Source: JBMNCR01 sp049366695
Lineage (GTDB): Bacteria > Bacillota > Clostridia > Eubacteriales > Alkalibacteraceae
Assembly (NCBI GenBank): GCA_049366695.1
Contig: JBMNCR010000059.1
Coordinates: 6,778 to 70,777, forward strand
Direction: 5' to 3'
DNA: 64,000 bases
Shown: one piece after another, positions 9,585 through 17,966 of the stretch
Layout of the letters: each line of letters opens with the position of its first letter
How positions within the stretch are numbered: the first letter of the stretch is position 1
Translations under genes and position numbers: made by a program
The notes under the pieces: model-generated
Seen by the model: the letters and a program-made list of their open reading frames with translations, nothing else
Database searches by the model: none
What the model was told of the DNA's origin: nothing

Positions 9585-9597
9585 TAATATCATACAC

Positions 9598-9673
<76 letters not shown>

Positions 9674-9678
9674 TTAGC

Positions 9679-9701
9679 AAATAACGTAAGTTATTTTTTT
9701 T
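9679..9701 (+). terminator. Terminator of tRNA-fMet
   Basis: AAATAAC-GTAA-GTTATTT hairpin running into a T tract, six bases after the tRNA CCA end. Confidence 0.85.
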
Positions 9702-9851
9702 GCAATTAATTAGTTAAACAAATATTAAAAGTTAGTATGCAAAATTTATTTGGTTATTGTATGACTTAGATGTTGATTTGATATGAGCTACTCCAGAATA
9801 ACGTGGATTGTATGCTGTTAGGATACATAAAAACATAATATTGATAATAAT

Positions 9852-9880
9852 AAAAATCTAGGTCACCCTAGATTTTTTTT
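9852..9880. terminator. Bidirectional terminator
   Basis: A perfect AAAAATCTAGG / CCTAGATTTTT hairpin with T tracts on both strands. It is the probable terminator of the leftward phosphatase gene, whose stop is at 9952. Confidence 0.8.
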
Positions 9881-9951
9881 AATACTAAAAAAAGTATTGC
9901 TAGCATAATCTAATAAGTATATACAAAGGAGTGTAAATGATATCAATAGCA

Positions 9952-11331
9952 TCATAGTTGAATACCTAACAAACATACATCATCCTCTTCATCATTTCCA
10001 TTGCGAAATTCGTCAATGCTGCTTATTATATTATGGCATACTTCATCTATAGATAAAGTATGAGATTTTCTGATTATATCTAGTAATCTATTAGTATTAT
10101 AAAATTGACGGCTTGTATTTCTAGTTTCTGGAATACCATCTGTATACAAAAACAATTGATCGCCAGATTCATATAATACAGAAGTAGAACATGTATTACC
10201 ATCAGGCATATATTTACTTAATCCAACTAAAGGTTTGTTTGGATGTAACATTTGAAAAATATTTTGTTTTTTTCTAAAGAGAATTGCTGAAGGATGTCCT
10301 GCATTACAGTACTCAATTGATTTCTTCATAGGATCAATTACTAAGTACATCATACTAAAAAAATTATCAGGAATTACTTCTTCTATATCTTTTTCTACAA
10401 ATTCAATTACTTTTTGTGGTTTTTTAAGTAGTCCTTTCCTTTTGCTACAATGTTTTAATATTAATTTTACCATACTTGTTATCATGGCAGCATCAATACC
10501 ATGACCTGTCATATCTGCAATAGTAATACTAACCTTATGTGAGTCTAGAAGAAAGAAATCATAAAAATCTCCGCCTACTTTTCTGAATGGTTTTAAATAA
10601 GAATAGAAATTGACATATTGTGATTTGAACCTGTTACTACGTGGAATAATTTTTTTTTGAATATTTTGTGCAAATTCTAGTTGCTTGTTAAAAATATCAT
10701 TTTTTTGTTTCAACTGTTTGTTTAGTTCTATTACCATTGATGTTTTTGAAGCCAATGTAGCGATCAAATCAACAGTATCGATTTTTGATTCATTATCAAC
10801 ATTATCTTTGCGAGTACAAATTACGGCTTCAAATCTACATACCTTATCGCCTAATCCCCAACATTTTGTTTCGGTAACGCTAACATTAGTATTTAATATA
10901 TCTGATAAAGCTCCTGAAATAAATCCTGATTCAAATGAACATAATGCTTCCCCGATATCTGGAAATCCTGAACAAACGGCACATTCATCTTCTTCTATAA
11001 TAATTTTACGGTTATCCATATGTACGATACGTGTTTTACCAATCATTAAATGGTCTAAATATTTTATTAACATGTTAATATCATTTATATGGAATAGATT
11101 TGTTGAAATATGTGATCCTGCTTCAAATAATAAAGCGTTTGATAATTTAGAACCAAAAGTATCTCTTAGAGCCACTCTAAGAATTCTCATGTATGCTAAA
11201 TCAATATTATGTCCTAATTCATTTCGAACTGGGCAATTAATATCTTCCAAAGTAAGCTGAATCTGATTATTCATCTCTTTTAGTTGATATGACATCGCAT
11301 TTTTAAATTCTCTTAAATATACATCACTCAT
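9952..11331 (-). CDS. V4R-domain SpoIIE-type PP2C phosphatase
   Basis: Cytoplasmic signalling protein of 459 residues. The N-terminal half ends in a V4R (4-vinyl-reductase-like) ligand-binding domain, about residues 60-170, with the cysteines CAVCSGFPDIGEALC and CWGLGDKVCRF typical of the family. A short coiled coil (about 190-215) leads to a SpoIIE/RsbU-type PP2C domain with the metal-binding motifs VGGDFYDFF, ADMTGHGIDAAM and LYTDGIPE near the end. Such phosphatases usually dephosphorylate anti-anti-sigma (STAS) proteins, but no partner gene lies nearby, so the target is unknown. The ligand may be a small hydrophobic molecule. Start supported by AGGAGTGAG. No transmembrane segments. Confidence 0.88.
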   Translation of the reverse strand: MSDVYLREFKNAMSYQLKEMNNQIQLTLEDINCPVRNELGHNIDLAYMRILRVALRDTFGSKLSNALLFEAGSHISTNLFHINDINMLIKYLDHLMIGKTRIVHMDNRKIIIEEDECAVCSGFPDIGEALCSFESGFISGALSDILNTNVSVTETKCWGLGDKVCRFEAVICTRKDNVDNESKIDTVDLIATLASKTSMVIELNKQLKQKNDIFNKQLEFAQNIQKKIIPRSNRFKSQYVNFYSYLKPFRKVGGDFYDFFLLDSHKVSITIADMTGHGIDAAMITSMVKLILKHCSKRKGLLKKPQKVIEFVEKDIEEVIPDNFFSMMYLVIDPMKKSIEYCNAGHPSAILFRKKQNIFQMLHPNKPLVGLSKYMPDGNTCSTSVLYESGDQLFLYTDGIPETRNTSRQFYNTNRLLDIIRKSHTLSIDEVCHNIISSIDEFRNGNDEEDDVCLLGIQL

Positions 11332-11540
11332 ATCATTCTCACTCCTCGTACTTTTATTAATTATATTATATTTTTCTACTTAATACTACAATGTTTTTAG
11401 TGATTGATCAGTTTATATAGTTTTGTATATAATAATTTTTATTACCTAAATATATTATGTATACAATATATTTAGTAGCATAGTTTGAAATGTATAAGAA
11501 TACATAATATAATAAAAGAAAAGCGAGAGAGGTGTCCTAG

Positions 11541-11957
11541 ATGGTTAGAGTTGTTTCAGGTCCCAAAGGTAGTGGTAAAACTAAAAAAATAATCCAAATG
11601 GCAAATGATAAGATTAAAGAAAGTATGGGAGAGATAGTTTTTATTAATGATAGAGAAAAATATCGAGTAAAATTAAATAAAGTAATAAGATATGTAAATG
11701 CTCATGATTTCTATATTTTTTCTACTGAAATGTTATTCGGTTTTTTAAATGGATTAATTGCAGAAAATTATGATATTGATATTGTATATATAGATAATTT
11801 AATAAGAATTACGAAAGTAAAATCATTAGATGAATTGGATGAATTTTTAAAGGGCCTGAACATGATTGAAAGGAAATATAATGTTCAATTTGTGCTAAGT
11901 ATTTCCACAGATAAAAATGAGATACCTGAAATAATAAAAGAATATGCTATAAATTAG
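11541..11957 (+). CDS. Small P-loop nucleotide-binding protein, function unknown
   Basis: A 138-residue protein with a textbook Walker A motif at its N-terminus (GPKGSGKTK, residues 7-15) and a possible Walker B in DIVYIDN (about 81-87). It is too small to carry the other motor parts of an AAA+ or ABC ATPase; no sensor or signature motifs are seen. No membrane segment. A strong site (GAGAGAGGTG) precedes the ATG. It is a single-gene unit between two intergenic regions, and the downstream one carries a copy of the dispersed repeat. I do not recognise a characterised family. Confidence 0.8.
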   Translation: MVRVVSGPKGSGKTKKIIQMANDKIKESMGEIVFINDREKYRVKLNKVIRYVNAHDFYIFSTEMLFGFLNGLIAENYDIDIVYIDNLIRITKVKSLDELDEFLKGLNMIERKYNVQFVLSISTDKNEIPEIIKEYAIN

Positions 11958-11990
11958 CAAGTATATCAACTAAAGTAATTGCATTAAAAA

Positions 11991-12095
11991 GAATAACCCA
12001 ATATTTGCTCGTATAATAGATTTAGGCGTATTATTAATACAATTATAAACACGCTCGCGCCAACAGCAACAAAAATAACTCGAAGAGAAAAGAAG
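11991..12095. repeat. Dispersed palindromic repeat, copy A
   Basis: Shares TTTAGGC-GTATTATTAATAC-AATTA-AAACACGC and the following AACTC-AAGAG stretch with the copy at 63000-63100. The core GTATTATTAATAC is at 12028-12040. It lies in the spacer between the P-loop gene and the histidine phosphatase gene. See findings. Confidence 0.75.
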
Positions 12096-12138
12096 CTAAA
12101 TTTATAAAAATTTCGATAATTGAGTTTATAAATAAACT

Positions 12139-12157
12139 AAGCCCGTAAGGGCTTTTT
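12139..12157 (+). terminator. Rho-independent terminator
   Basis: AAGCCC-GTAA-GGGC hairpin followed by TTTTT, 20 bases before the histidine phosphatase start. It probably ends the P-loop gene transcript or acts as an attenuator in the leader. Confidence 0.75.
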
Positions 12158-12176
12158 CACTTATGAAAGGATATAT

Positions 12177-12755
12177 ATGGATCTATACATTGTAAGGCAT
12201 GGAAATACGAAATGGAATACTTTAAATCTTATACAAGGTTCAAGAGATATACCTTTGGATAAAAAAGGTATAAGTGAATCGAAAATACTTATGGAAAAAT
12301 TGAATAAATTTGATATTGATTTAATTATTTCTAGTCCTCTAAAACGAGCGATTCAGACAGCTACAATTATAGGTAATAATAGAAATATCCCTATAGAGAT
12401 AGTCGAAGATTTGATTGAAGTGGATTTTGGCGTTTGGCAAGGGTTGACATGGAAAAAAATTCTTTATCATTATAAGGAATATATTGCTACTAACACTTAC
12501 CATGGATATGCAAATCCGCCAGAAGGAGAAACGTATGACGAAGTAGATATAAGAATATGTAGATTTGCAAACAATGTTTTTTCCTTTTGTGAAGAAAATA
12601 TTGTTATTGTAACACATAGAGCGATAATAAGATTTTTGCTATCTTACATATTAAAGAAAAATCTGGCAGAAATTAATACATTCAAATTGCCTAACACATC
12701 TATAATAAAAATAAAAATCCAAAAAAGAGAAGCCATATATTATAAGTATTTATAA
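12177..12755 (+). CDS. Histidine phosphatase family protein
   Basis: Member of the phosphoglycerate mutase-like histidine phosphatase superfamily, 192 residues. Catalytic RHGNTKWN (residues 7-14) carries the phosphorylated His; further marks are SSPLKRAIQTA (about 53-63), the acid residue in VDFGVWQGL, and the second His in VTHRAIIR (about 143-150). Substrate is unknown; relatives act on phosphoglycerate, alpha-ribazole phosphate or other small phosphates, and no cobalamin genes are adjacent. ATG after GAAAGGA. Its 3' end overlaps the convergent radical SAM gene by 16 bases. Confidence 0.9.
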   Translation: MDLYIVRHGNTKWNTLNLIQGSRDIPLDKKGISESKILMEKLNKFDIDLIISSPLKRAIQTATIIGNNRNIPIEIVEDLIEVDFGVWQGLTWKKILYHYKEYIATNTYHGYANPPEGETYDEVDIRICRFANNVFSFCEENIVIVTHRAIIRFLLSYILKKNLAEINTFKLPNTSIIKIKIQKREAIYYKYL

Positions 12756-13687
12756 CGAAAAGCTTTTCCTCCTAAATAGTTAAAGCTTTTTCCTTGATAG
12801 CTTTCATTTGACGCCATTTGACATTCTATCATATCCTTAATTTTCCACCAACTTCTGTTCCAATTTACAAATAGAGTATTTTCTTTTGGTGCCCTACCAA
12901 TTAATCTTTGGATGGTTATTTTAGGGTCAAGATATTCAAGAAATATAATTACTCTTTCTATATATTCATCTAACTCTATAAGCTGTATTTCTTTCTTAAT
13001 GTATAAATCAGCTAGTTTAGTATTTTTTTCTATATATAATGCATGAGATTTTACAGAATCGATGTTTAGTGAAGAAATTATTTTAGCACTTTCAATTACA
13101 TCCACAATATTATCCCAAGGAAGATTCAATATTACATGAGCACATATTTCGAATTCGTATTTTTTTATCATAAGCACACCGTCTATAAATTCAGCTAAGG
13201 TATGTCCTCTATTAATTTTTTCCAAAGTATGATAATTAGGAGTTTGTAAACCTAATTCAATAATTATATCTATATTAAATTTTTCTTTTACAAATGATAA
13301 AAACTTTAAATGTTCGCAAGTAATACAATCAGGACGTGTAGAAATAGCTACTCCAACAGCATCTATATCACAAACTTGTAATATATAATTTTTAAATAAT
13401 TCAATATTCAAAAAAGTATTTGAGTAGTTTTGAAAATAAGGTATAAATTTTTTAGCTTTGTATTTATTGGAAATATATTTTTTATTTGTATCATATTGTT
13501 CTTTCGGGTTCATACTTGAGGGTAAATTTTCATATCCTACACCATTTTCTCCACAAAAGATACATCCACCTTCAGAAATAGTACCATCTCTATTTGGACA
13601 AGAACACAATATATTTATGGGAATTTTATATACCTTTTCATTATATTTTTCTTTTAAATATGTTGAGTAGTTATTATATAATTGCAT
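12740..13687 (-). CDS. Radical SAM protein, YhcC/TIGR01212 family
   Basis: Radical SAM enzyme of 315 residues. The cluster-binding cysteines sit early (CPNRDGTISEGGCIFC, about residues 25-40), in the widely spaced arrangement of the TIGR01212 (E. coli YhcC) family. Other conserved segments are AVGVAISTRPDCI, IIELGLQTPNYHTLEKINRG and QRLIGRAPKENTLF. The substrate is not established. The frame is open 39 codons further upstream, but the ATG at 13687 has an AGAAAGGA site and begins at the family's usual N-terminus (MQLYNNYSTYLKEKY). Convergent overlap with the histidine phosphatase gene. Confidence 0.9.
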   Translation of the reverse strand: MQLYNNYSTYLKEKYNEKVYKIPINILCSCPNRDGTISEGGCIFCGENGVGYENLPSSMNPKEQYDTNKKYISNKYKAKKFIPYFQNYSNTFLNIELFKNYILQVCDIDAVGVAISTRPDCITCEHLKFLSFVKEKFNIDIIIELGLQTPNYHTLEKINRGHTLAEFIDGVLMIKKYEFEICAHVILNLPWDNIVDVIESAKIISSLNIDSVKSHALYIEKNTKLADLYIKKEIQLIELDEYIERVIIFLEYLDPKITIQRLIGRAPKENTLFVNWNRSWWKIKDMIECQMASNESYQGKSFNYLGGKAFRYKYL

Positions 13688-13766
13688 TTTTGTTTCCTTT
13701 CTTATACAAAAGAGTATGTATATAAAATCAATTTTTTCATTAATTATAGCACTATATTTTATATAT

Positions 13767-13800
13767 AGACAAAAGCATCTCAATTGAGATGCTTTTGTCT
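13767..13800. terminator. 34-bp perfect palindrome, likely terminator of fba
   Basis: AGACAAAAGCATCTCAA and its exact complement are joined without a loop base. It lies between the fba stop (13873) and the radical SAM start (13687), both on the minus strand. The U-rich part is within the hairpin arm (GCTTTTGTCT). Confidence 0.65.
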
Positions 13801-13872
13801 GCAAAAAATAAGTGAATTTTTGCGTTAATACTTTTACTTATGTGCCCATTTATGTTAACATACGCTGTGCTT

Positions 13873-14802
13873 CTATCTTTTGCCACTGCATCCTAATACA
13901 TTTTTCATTTTATGAGCTACCATTTTTAATATTGCATCTCTGCCAGGTCCAAGATATTTTCTAGGGTCAAATTCAGAAGGGCTTTCAAAAAAAGTTTTTC
14001 TTATAGAAGCTGTCATAGCGAGTCTTAAGTCAGTATCTATATTGATTTTACATACACCCATTTTTGATGATCTTAATAACATATCTTCTGGAACACCTTG
14101 AGCTCCAGGTATTTGACCACCGTATTTATTATTCAAATCAACGAACTCTTTTGGTACAGTTGAAGCACCATGTAATACTAAAGGAAAATCAGGCAATTTG
14201 CTTGTGATGACTTCTAATCTTTTAAAATCTAGTGAAGGTTCTCCTTTAAATTTATAAGCTCCATGACTAGTTCCAATAGCAATGGCTAGGGAATCAACTC
14301 CGGTTCTTTCAACAAATTCTACTGCTTCATCAGGGTCAGTATAAGTAGCATCTTTAGCATCAACATTTACTGCATCTTCTACACCTGCTAGTTTACCTAA
14401 TTCTGCTTCTACACATACGCCTTTGTCATGAGCATATTCTACTACTTTTTTTGTTAGTGCAATATTTTCTTCAAAAGGATGTTTTGAACCATCTATCATT
14501 ACGGAAGTAAAACCGTCATCAATACAAGCTTTACAGATATCAAAATCTTCTCCATGATCTAAGTGAAGAACTATATCTAGTCCAGTTTCTTCTACAGCTG
14601 CTTCAACTAATTTTCTCAAATAAATTGGATTAGCATATTTCCTAGCACCTGCGGATACTTGAAGTATTAATGGTGCACTTTCTTGTTGTGCTGCTGCTAC
14701 TATACCTTGAATTATTTCCATGTTGTTGACATTAAAAGCACCTACCGCATAATTTCCGTCATATGCTTTTTTAAACATTTCGTTAGAATTTACTAATGGC
14801 AT
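13873..14802 (-). CDS. fba: Class II fructose-1,6-bisphosphate aldolase
   Basis: Zinc-dependent aldolase interconverting fructose 1,6-bisphosphate with dihydroxyacetone phosphate and glyceraldehyde 3-phosphate in glycolysis/gluconeogenesis. The 309-residue protein has the catalytic/metal motif LHLDHGEDF (about 79-87), the metal-binding His in GTSHGAYKF (about 178-186) and in VLHGAST (about 207-213), and the phosphate-binding KINIDTDLR (about 234-242). Length and C-terminal extension match the FbaA subgroup of clostridia and bacilli. Start preceded by TAGGAGGT. Leftward, single-gene unit; divergent from ogt. Confidence 0.96.
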   Translation of the reverse strand: MPLVNSNEMFKKAYDGNYAVGAFNVNNMEIIQGIVAAAQQESAPLILQVSAGARKYANPIYLRKLVEAAVEETGLDIVLHLDHGEDFDICKACIDDGFTSVMIDGSKHPFEENIALTKKVVEYAHDKGVCVEAELGKLAGVEDAVNVDAKDATYTDPDEAVEFVERTGVDSLAIAIGTSHGAYKFKGEPSLDFKRLEVITSKLPDFPLVLHGASTVPKEFVDLNNKYGGQIPGAQGVPEDMLLRSSKMGVCKINIDTDLRLAMTASIRKTFFESPSEFDPRKYLGPGRDAILKMVAHKMKNVLGCSGKR

Positions 14803-14949
14803 ATAAAAACCTCCTAAATAATTTTGTAACTAATTCTTTATCAGTAGTATACAATAATTAAAAAAAAATATCCAACAAATTGAAATAAAATACATACTTG
14901 TACAATCTGAAATGAATATATATAATAAATGAAAAAAGGAATAATAAAA

Positions 14950-15408
14950 ATGACATCATATTTTTATAAAAGTCCAATTGGTGTTTTAGATATACAAAGC
15001 AATGGAGAATATATATATTCAATTCAATTGGTAATTAAATTTGGAAAGGTTAATAGGAATATTCCAGAAATAGTGAGGATATGTTTTAAACAGCTAAGTG
15101 AGTATTTCAGTGGTGAACGAAAAGCATTTGATTTAAAAATAAAAATTAGTGGTACAGAATTTCAAAGAAAAGTGTGGAGACAGTTGCTTAAAATATCTTA
15201 TGGAAATACAAGCACTTATGGTAAAATTGCTCAATTAATTGGAAATCCTAATGCTTCTAGAGCGGTGGGGATGGCAAATAACAAAAATAAGTTAATTTTG
15301 GTAATTCCTTGCCATAGAGTAGTTGGTTCTAAAGGGGACCTACTGGGTTATGTTGGTGGAATACCTGCAAAAAAATACTTATTAGATATGGAAAAGGAAT
15401 ATATGTAA
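14950..15408 (+). CDS. ogt: Methylated-DNA-[protein]-cysteine S-methyltransferase
   Basis: Suicide repair protein that transfers the alkyl group from O6-alkylguanine in DNA to its own cysteine. The active site PCHRVVGSKGDLLGYVGG is present near residues 119-136, with the helix-turn-helix GNTSTYGKIAQLIGNPNASRAVG before it. I start at the ATG at 14950 (152 residues), ten bases after AAAAAGGA; an in-frame ATG at 14929 lacks a ribosome binding site and its extension encodes that site. Divergent from fba, single gene. Confidence 0.94.
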   Translation: MTSYFYKSPIGVLDIQSNGEYIYSIQLVIKFGKVNRNIPEIVRICFKQLSEYFSGERKAFDLKIKISGTEFQRKVWRQLLKISYGNTSTYGKIAQLIGNPNASRAVGMANNKNKLILVIPCHRVVGSKGDLLGYVGGIPAKKYLLDMEKEYM

Positions 15409-15579
15409 TGTCAAGCGTTTTAAAATTGTCTGATAAAACTTAGAATATAAGTACCTATAAATACGTTGTTAAACTTCAGAGTATGGATAGATAACAAATG
15501 ATGTATAAGGGTGCACTTAATAATGCGAGTTATTTATGTAGAATCAAAACTAGACAATTTAAGCTAGGAAATTGTATGA

Positions 15580-15715
15580 AAAAAATAACCTAATATTTGG
15601 TTGCATAATATATCTAGTCGTATTATTAATACGCCAATAAGCTCTATAAAATATTCTGATTTGATAAAAGTTTATATTAATATAAAGATTTGAAGAATCC
15701 TATCATGAGAGAATA
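15580..15715. repeat. Dispersed palindromic repeat, copy B (long form)
   Basis: Begins AATAACCTAATATTTGGTTGC, contains the core GTATTATTAATAC (15620-15632) followed by GCC, and continues through AAAGATTTGAAGAAT. The left half matches copies C and D, and the right half matches 63195-63300. It is the longest uninterrupted copy in the window and lies just upstream of the raiA RNA. Confidence 0.75.
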
Positions 15716-15806
15716 TAGACTAATATCTAGATAATGATCAAAAGTGGTATACTAAGACATTATCACGAATCAATCAGAATTAGATTTGAAAAAGAAATAT
15801 ATGGAA

Positions 15807-15835
15807 TTGACATAACATATACTAGTATATATAAT
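15807..15835 (+). promoter_or_regulatory. Consensus sigma-A promoter of raiA RNA
   Basis: TTGACA (15807-15812), 17-base spacer, TATAAT (15830-15835): both hexamers and the spacing are exactly consensus. Transcription would start near 15842, at the 5' strand of the closing stem of the RNA. Confidence 0.9.
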
Positions 15836-15841
15836 TAGATA

Positions 15842-16090
15842 AGCTTTAGGTCTGTGGTTGAAAATCGATGCTAGTCGCAGGCAAAACGATCCACGTAAGG
15901 TATTCAAAAATATGGATACTGATCATGGTGCGGCCTAGAAGTAAGACCAGCCAATTATAAAATTGAGAGAAGGAGTTGTTAAGGTAACCCCTAAGCTAAA
16001 CTTCCAGCTGGCGAGTGTGGGGGCAAAAACCAGGTCAGCTAAAGCTAAAACCAATTGACTTTTATTAATTGATAAATCAATTGGTTTTTT
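15842..16090 (+). ncRNA. raiA-type structured RNA
   Basis: Non-coding RNA of about 210 nt plus terminator. Its 5' AGCTTTAG pairs with 3' CTAAAGCT (16037-16044), closing a highly structured interior. I see internal hairpins such as ATCG/CGAT around TGC-TAGTC-GCA, CAATT-ATAA-AATTG, GTTA-AGG-TAAC and AGCTGG/CCAG-AGCT. It starts at a perfect promoter and ends in a CCAATTGA/TCAATTGG hairpin with six Ts (16051-16090). It has no coding potential and lies immediately upstream of hpf, the raiA homologue. That position, size and complexity match the raiA RNA motif described in clostridia and actinobacteria. The family assignment is from memory of that motif and not from a covariance search. Confidence 0.78.
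16051..16090 (+). terminator. Terminator of raiA RNA
   Basis: CCAATTGA (16051-16058) pairs with TCAATTGG (16077-16084), followed by TTTTTT. It separates the RNA from hpf, so hpf probably has its own promoter. Confidence 0.85.
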
Positions 16091-16236
16091 AGAAGAACTA
16101 ACGTAGCATATTTTCAGGTTAATCCTATTTGATCTAAATTTTAAAAAGTGTTTTGGCATATTATAAAAGGGTATAATAATATACATAAATTATCATCTAA
16201 TGATGGTAATATAAAACCTCAAAAGGAGCTGTTACT

Positions 16237-16761
16237 ATGCGAATAATTGTTTATGGAAAAAATATTGACGTCACTGATGGATTAAGAAGTATGTTGGAGA
16301 AAAAATTATCAAAATTTGATAGATATTTTAATCCTAATATTGAAGCAACTGCAACTCTAAGCACGCAAAAGAATAAGCATATTTTAGAGGTGACTATTCA
16401 ATTAAATGGTACAATATTAAGAGCTGAAGAGGCTACTGATGATATGTATGCTTCAATAGATAAGGTTGTTGATAAATTAGAAGGTCAATTAAGAAAATAT
16501 AAGACAAAACTTGAAAAAAGACAAAAAAAATCATCTACTATAAAATTTGAATCGATTTCTATTGCAAAAAATATTGAGGAATCTAAAATAGTAAAAACTA
16601 AAAAGTTTGCTATAAAACCCATGTCTGCTGAAGAGGCTACATTACAGATGGAATTGTTAGGACATAATTTTTTTGTATTTCAGAATAGTGAAAGTGATGA
16701 AGTGAATGTTGTATATAAAAGAAAAGATGGAGATTATGGTTTAATAGAACCTGCAATATAA
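16237..16761 (+). CDS. hpf: Long-form ribosome hibernation-promoting factor (RaiA/HPF)
   Basis: Binds the ribosomal decoding region and, in its long form, joins 70S particles into inactive 100S dimers during slow growth. Residues 1-95 form the S30Ae (RaiA) domain (MRIIVYGKNIDVTDGLR to the KLEGQLRKYK helix); a linker of about 25 residues leads to the C-terminal dimerisation domain (about 120-174) with KPMSAEEATLQMELLGHNFFVF and the RKDGDYGLIEP ending. 174 residues is typical of the Firmicutes long form. ATG after AAAAGGAGCTG. It follows the raiA RNA by about 150 bases. Confidence 0.96.
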   Translation: MRIIVYGKNIDVTDGLRSMLEKKLSKFDRYFNPNIEATATLSTQKNKHILEVTIQLNGTILRAEEATDDMYASIDKVVDKLEGQLRKYKTKLEKRQKKSSTIKFESISIAKNIEESKIVKTKKFAIKPMSAEEATLQMELLGHNFFVFQNSESDEVNVVYKRKDGDYGLIEPAI

Positions 16762-17122
16762 TTGAATAATAAATGATGTAAGAAAAATTTTCAATGAATT
16801 CAAATTTTACTATGATGTTAAAATGCTTATAATTAAATAGCAATGAGTTTTATTCAGCACGTAACTTAAATATACAATAATAAATATAGAAGTAATTTGT
16901 TGTTTAAGTATGTGCTGGATTTTGTTTTTGATAATAACTTAGCATATTTTTAAATTGAATAATAATATATTTTCTTTTAAGGCTCAAAAACGCCTTTTTT
17001 TATTTGGTAAAATTATTAATTTTTTTATTTTTTTGCTAAAAATAATATTTTGTAATTTTATATAACAAAATGTAGTAATTTAATGTTAAAATAATAATAA
17101 CACGATAAAATGGGGGATATCT
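16762..17122. other. Gene-free spacer with two hairpins
   Basis: Holds a long imperfect hairpin (16855-16917; CAGCACGTAACTTAAA against TTTAAGTATGTGCTG) followed by a T-rich stretch, and a second terminator (16979-17001; AAGGC..GCCTT then Ts). Both probably end the hpf transcript. No ORF of interest is seen; the rest is A/T-rich promoter-like sequence before the next gene. Confidence 0.6.
16979..17001 (+). terminator. Rho-independent terminator after hpf
   Basis: AAGGC-TCAAAAAC-GCCTT stem with a seven-base T run. Confidence 0.7.
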
Positions 17123-17764
17123 ATGAACAAAGAGATTATACAGGTAGAAGAAATTGAAACCTTTTTAAATAAAATAATTAGCGTGTTAAATTGTAGAGTA
17201 GTGCTAAATAGCAATAATCACATAGTAGAATTACATATTTTGGCTAATAACCAAAGGTCAGCAAAACAAATTATCAGAGATGTTCAATCTGCTTTGATGA
17301 CAAAGTTTAATTTAAAGATTGATCATAAGGTGATAAGTATTGCTCAAGTTTATGATGACGTAGACGATGAGAATTTTGCTATACCTAGATTGATGATAAA
17401 ATCAGTAGAATATCTCAGTTATAATATGACAGGTAGAGCAAAGGTTACCTTAGAATATGATCATAATATCTATGTTGGTGAAATAGAAGGGATACATTCC
17501 ACTAATCAAGTTTATCGATTAGTGGGACAGGCAGCTCTAAATGCAGTAGAGTTATTTTCAGAAAATTCAAATAAATTTATTTTGGAGGAAATAAAAGTAG
17601 TAGAGATTTCTAACTCAAGGGTACTGATCTCTGGAGTTTCATTAGTAAGCAAGGATAGTGAAAAACTATTGATTGGGAAATGCATTGTGGAAAATGATGT
17701 TAACAATGCTATTGCTAAGGCAGTATTAGATGCTGTCAATAGGATGTTGGAAATCAATTTATGA
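17123..17764 (+). CDS. Conserved hypothetical protein with LeuA-dimer-like C-terminal part
   Basis: A soluble 213-residue protein, function unknown. The N-terminal half (about 1-70) looks like a small alpha/beta module (EIETFLNKIISVLNC through MTKFNLKIDHKVISIAQV). The C-terminal half, from IKSVEYLSYNMTGRAKVTLEYD to ENDVNNAIAKAVLDAVNRMLE, has the pattern of a domain that recurs in bacterial hypothetical proteins and resembles the allosteric domain of isopropylmalate synthase, ending in the characteristic AVLDAVNR motif. Strong GGGGGAT site before the ATG. The next genes encode membrane signalling proteins (HD-GYP, DUF5317), but a functional link is not shown. Confidence 0.7.
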   Translation: MNKEIIQVEEIETFLNKIISVLNCRVVLNSNNHIVELHILANNQRSAKQIIRDVQSALMTKFNLKIDHKVISIAQVYDDVDDENFAIPRLMIKSVEYLSYNMTGRAKVTLEYDHNIYVGEIEGIHSTNQVYRLVGQAALNAVELFSENSNKFILEEIKVVEISNSRVLISGVSLVSKDSEKLLIGKCIVENDVNNAIAKAVLDAVNRMLEINL

Positions 17765-17885
17765 GTCAATAGGATCGGCATATTTATCTATTAATTTAAT
17801 ATTTGGCATTACATAGCGAAGCGAATTAGATTGTTTGATAGCGAAAAACAGTCCCATTATTATATTATAATAAGGGGGCATTTAC

Positions 17886-17966
17886 ATGAAAGCCAAATTA
17901 ATTCAAGTTATATTAGTGCTTGTATCAATAGTAATGACTGCTAGTGCAGGCTTTAAATGGGTTTAA
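17886..17966 (+). CDS. Small single-helix membrane peptide (26 aa)
   Basis: ATG preceded by AAGGGGGC at good spacing, 26 codons, TAA stop. The product has a lysine-containing start, one hydrophobic helix (IQVILVLVSIVMTASAG) and a charged/aromatic end (FKWV), the look of a small membrane protein. It lies between the LeuA-like gene and the HD-GYP gene, inside a region bounded by an 11-bp inverted repeat (17772-17782 and 18001-18011). No function can be assigned, and an untranslated role of the region is possible. Confidence 0.5.
   Translation: MKAKLIQVILVLVSIVMTASAGFKWV

Noticed and set aside
15928..16047. GTGCGG start followed by AGGTAACCCCTAAG and GCTGGCGAGTGTGG, reminiscent of a group II intron 5' end
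   Set aside because: The sequence has its own promoter and terminator, a closing stem starting upstream of the GTGCG, no domain V and no reverse transcriptase. Position before hpf fits raiA RNA better.
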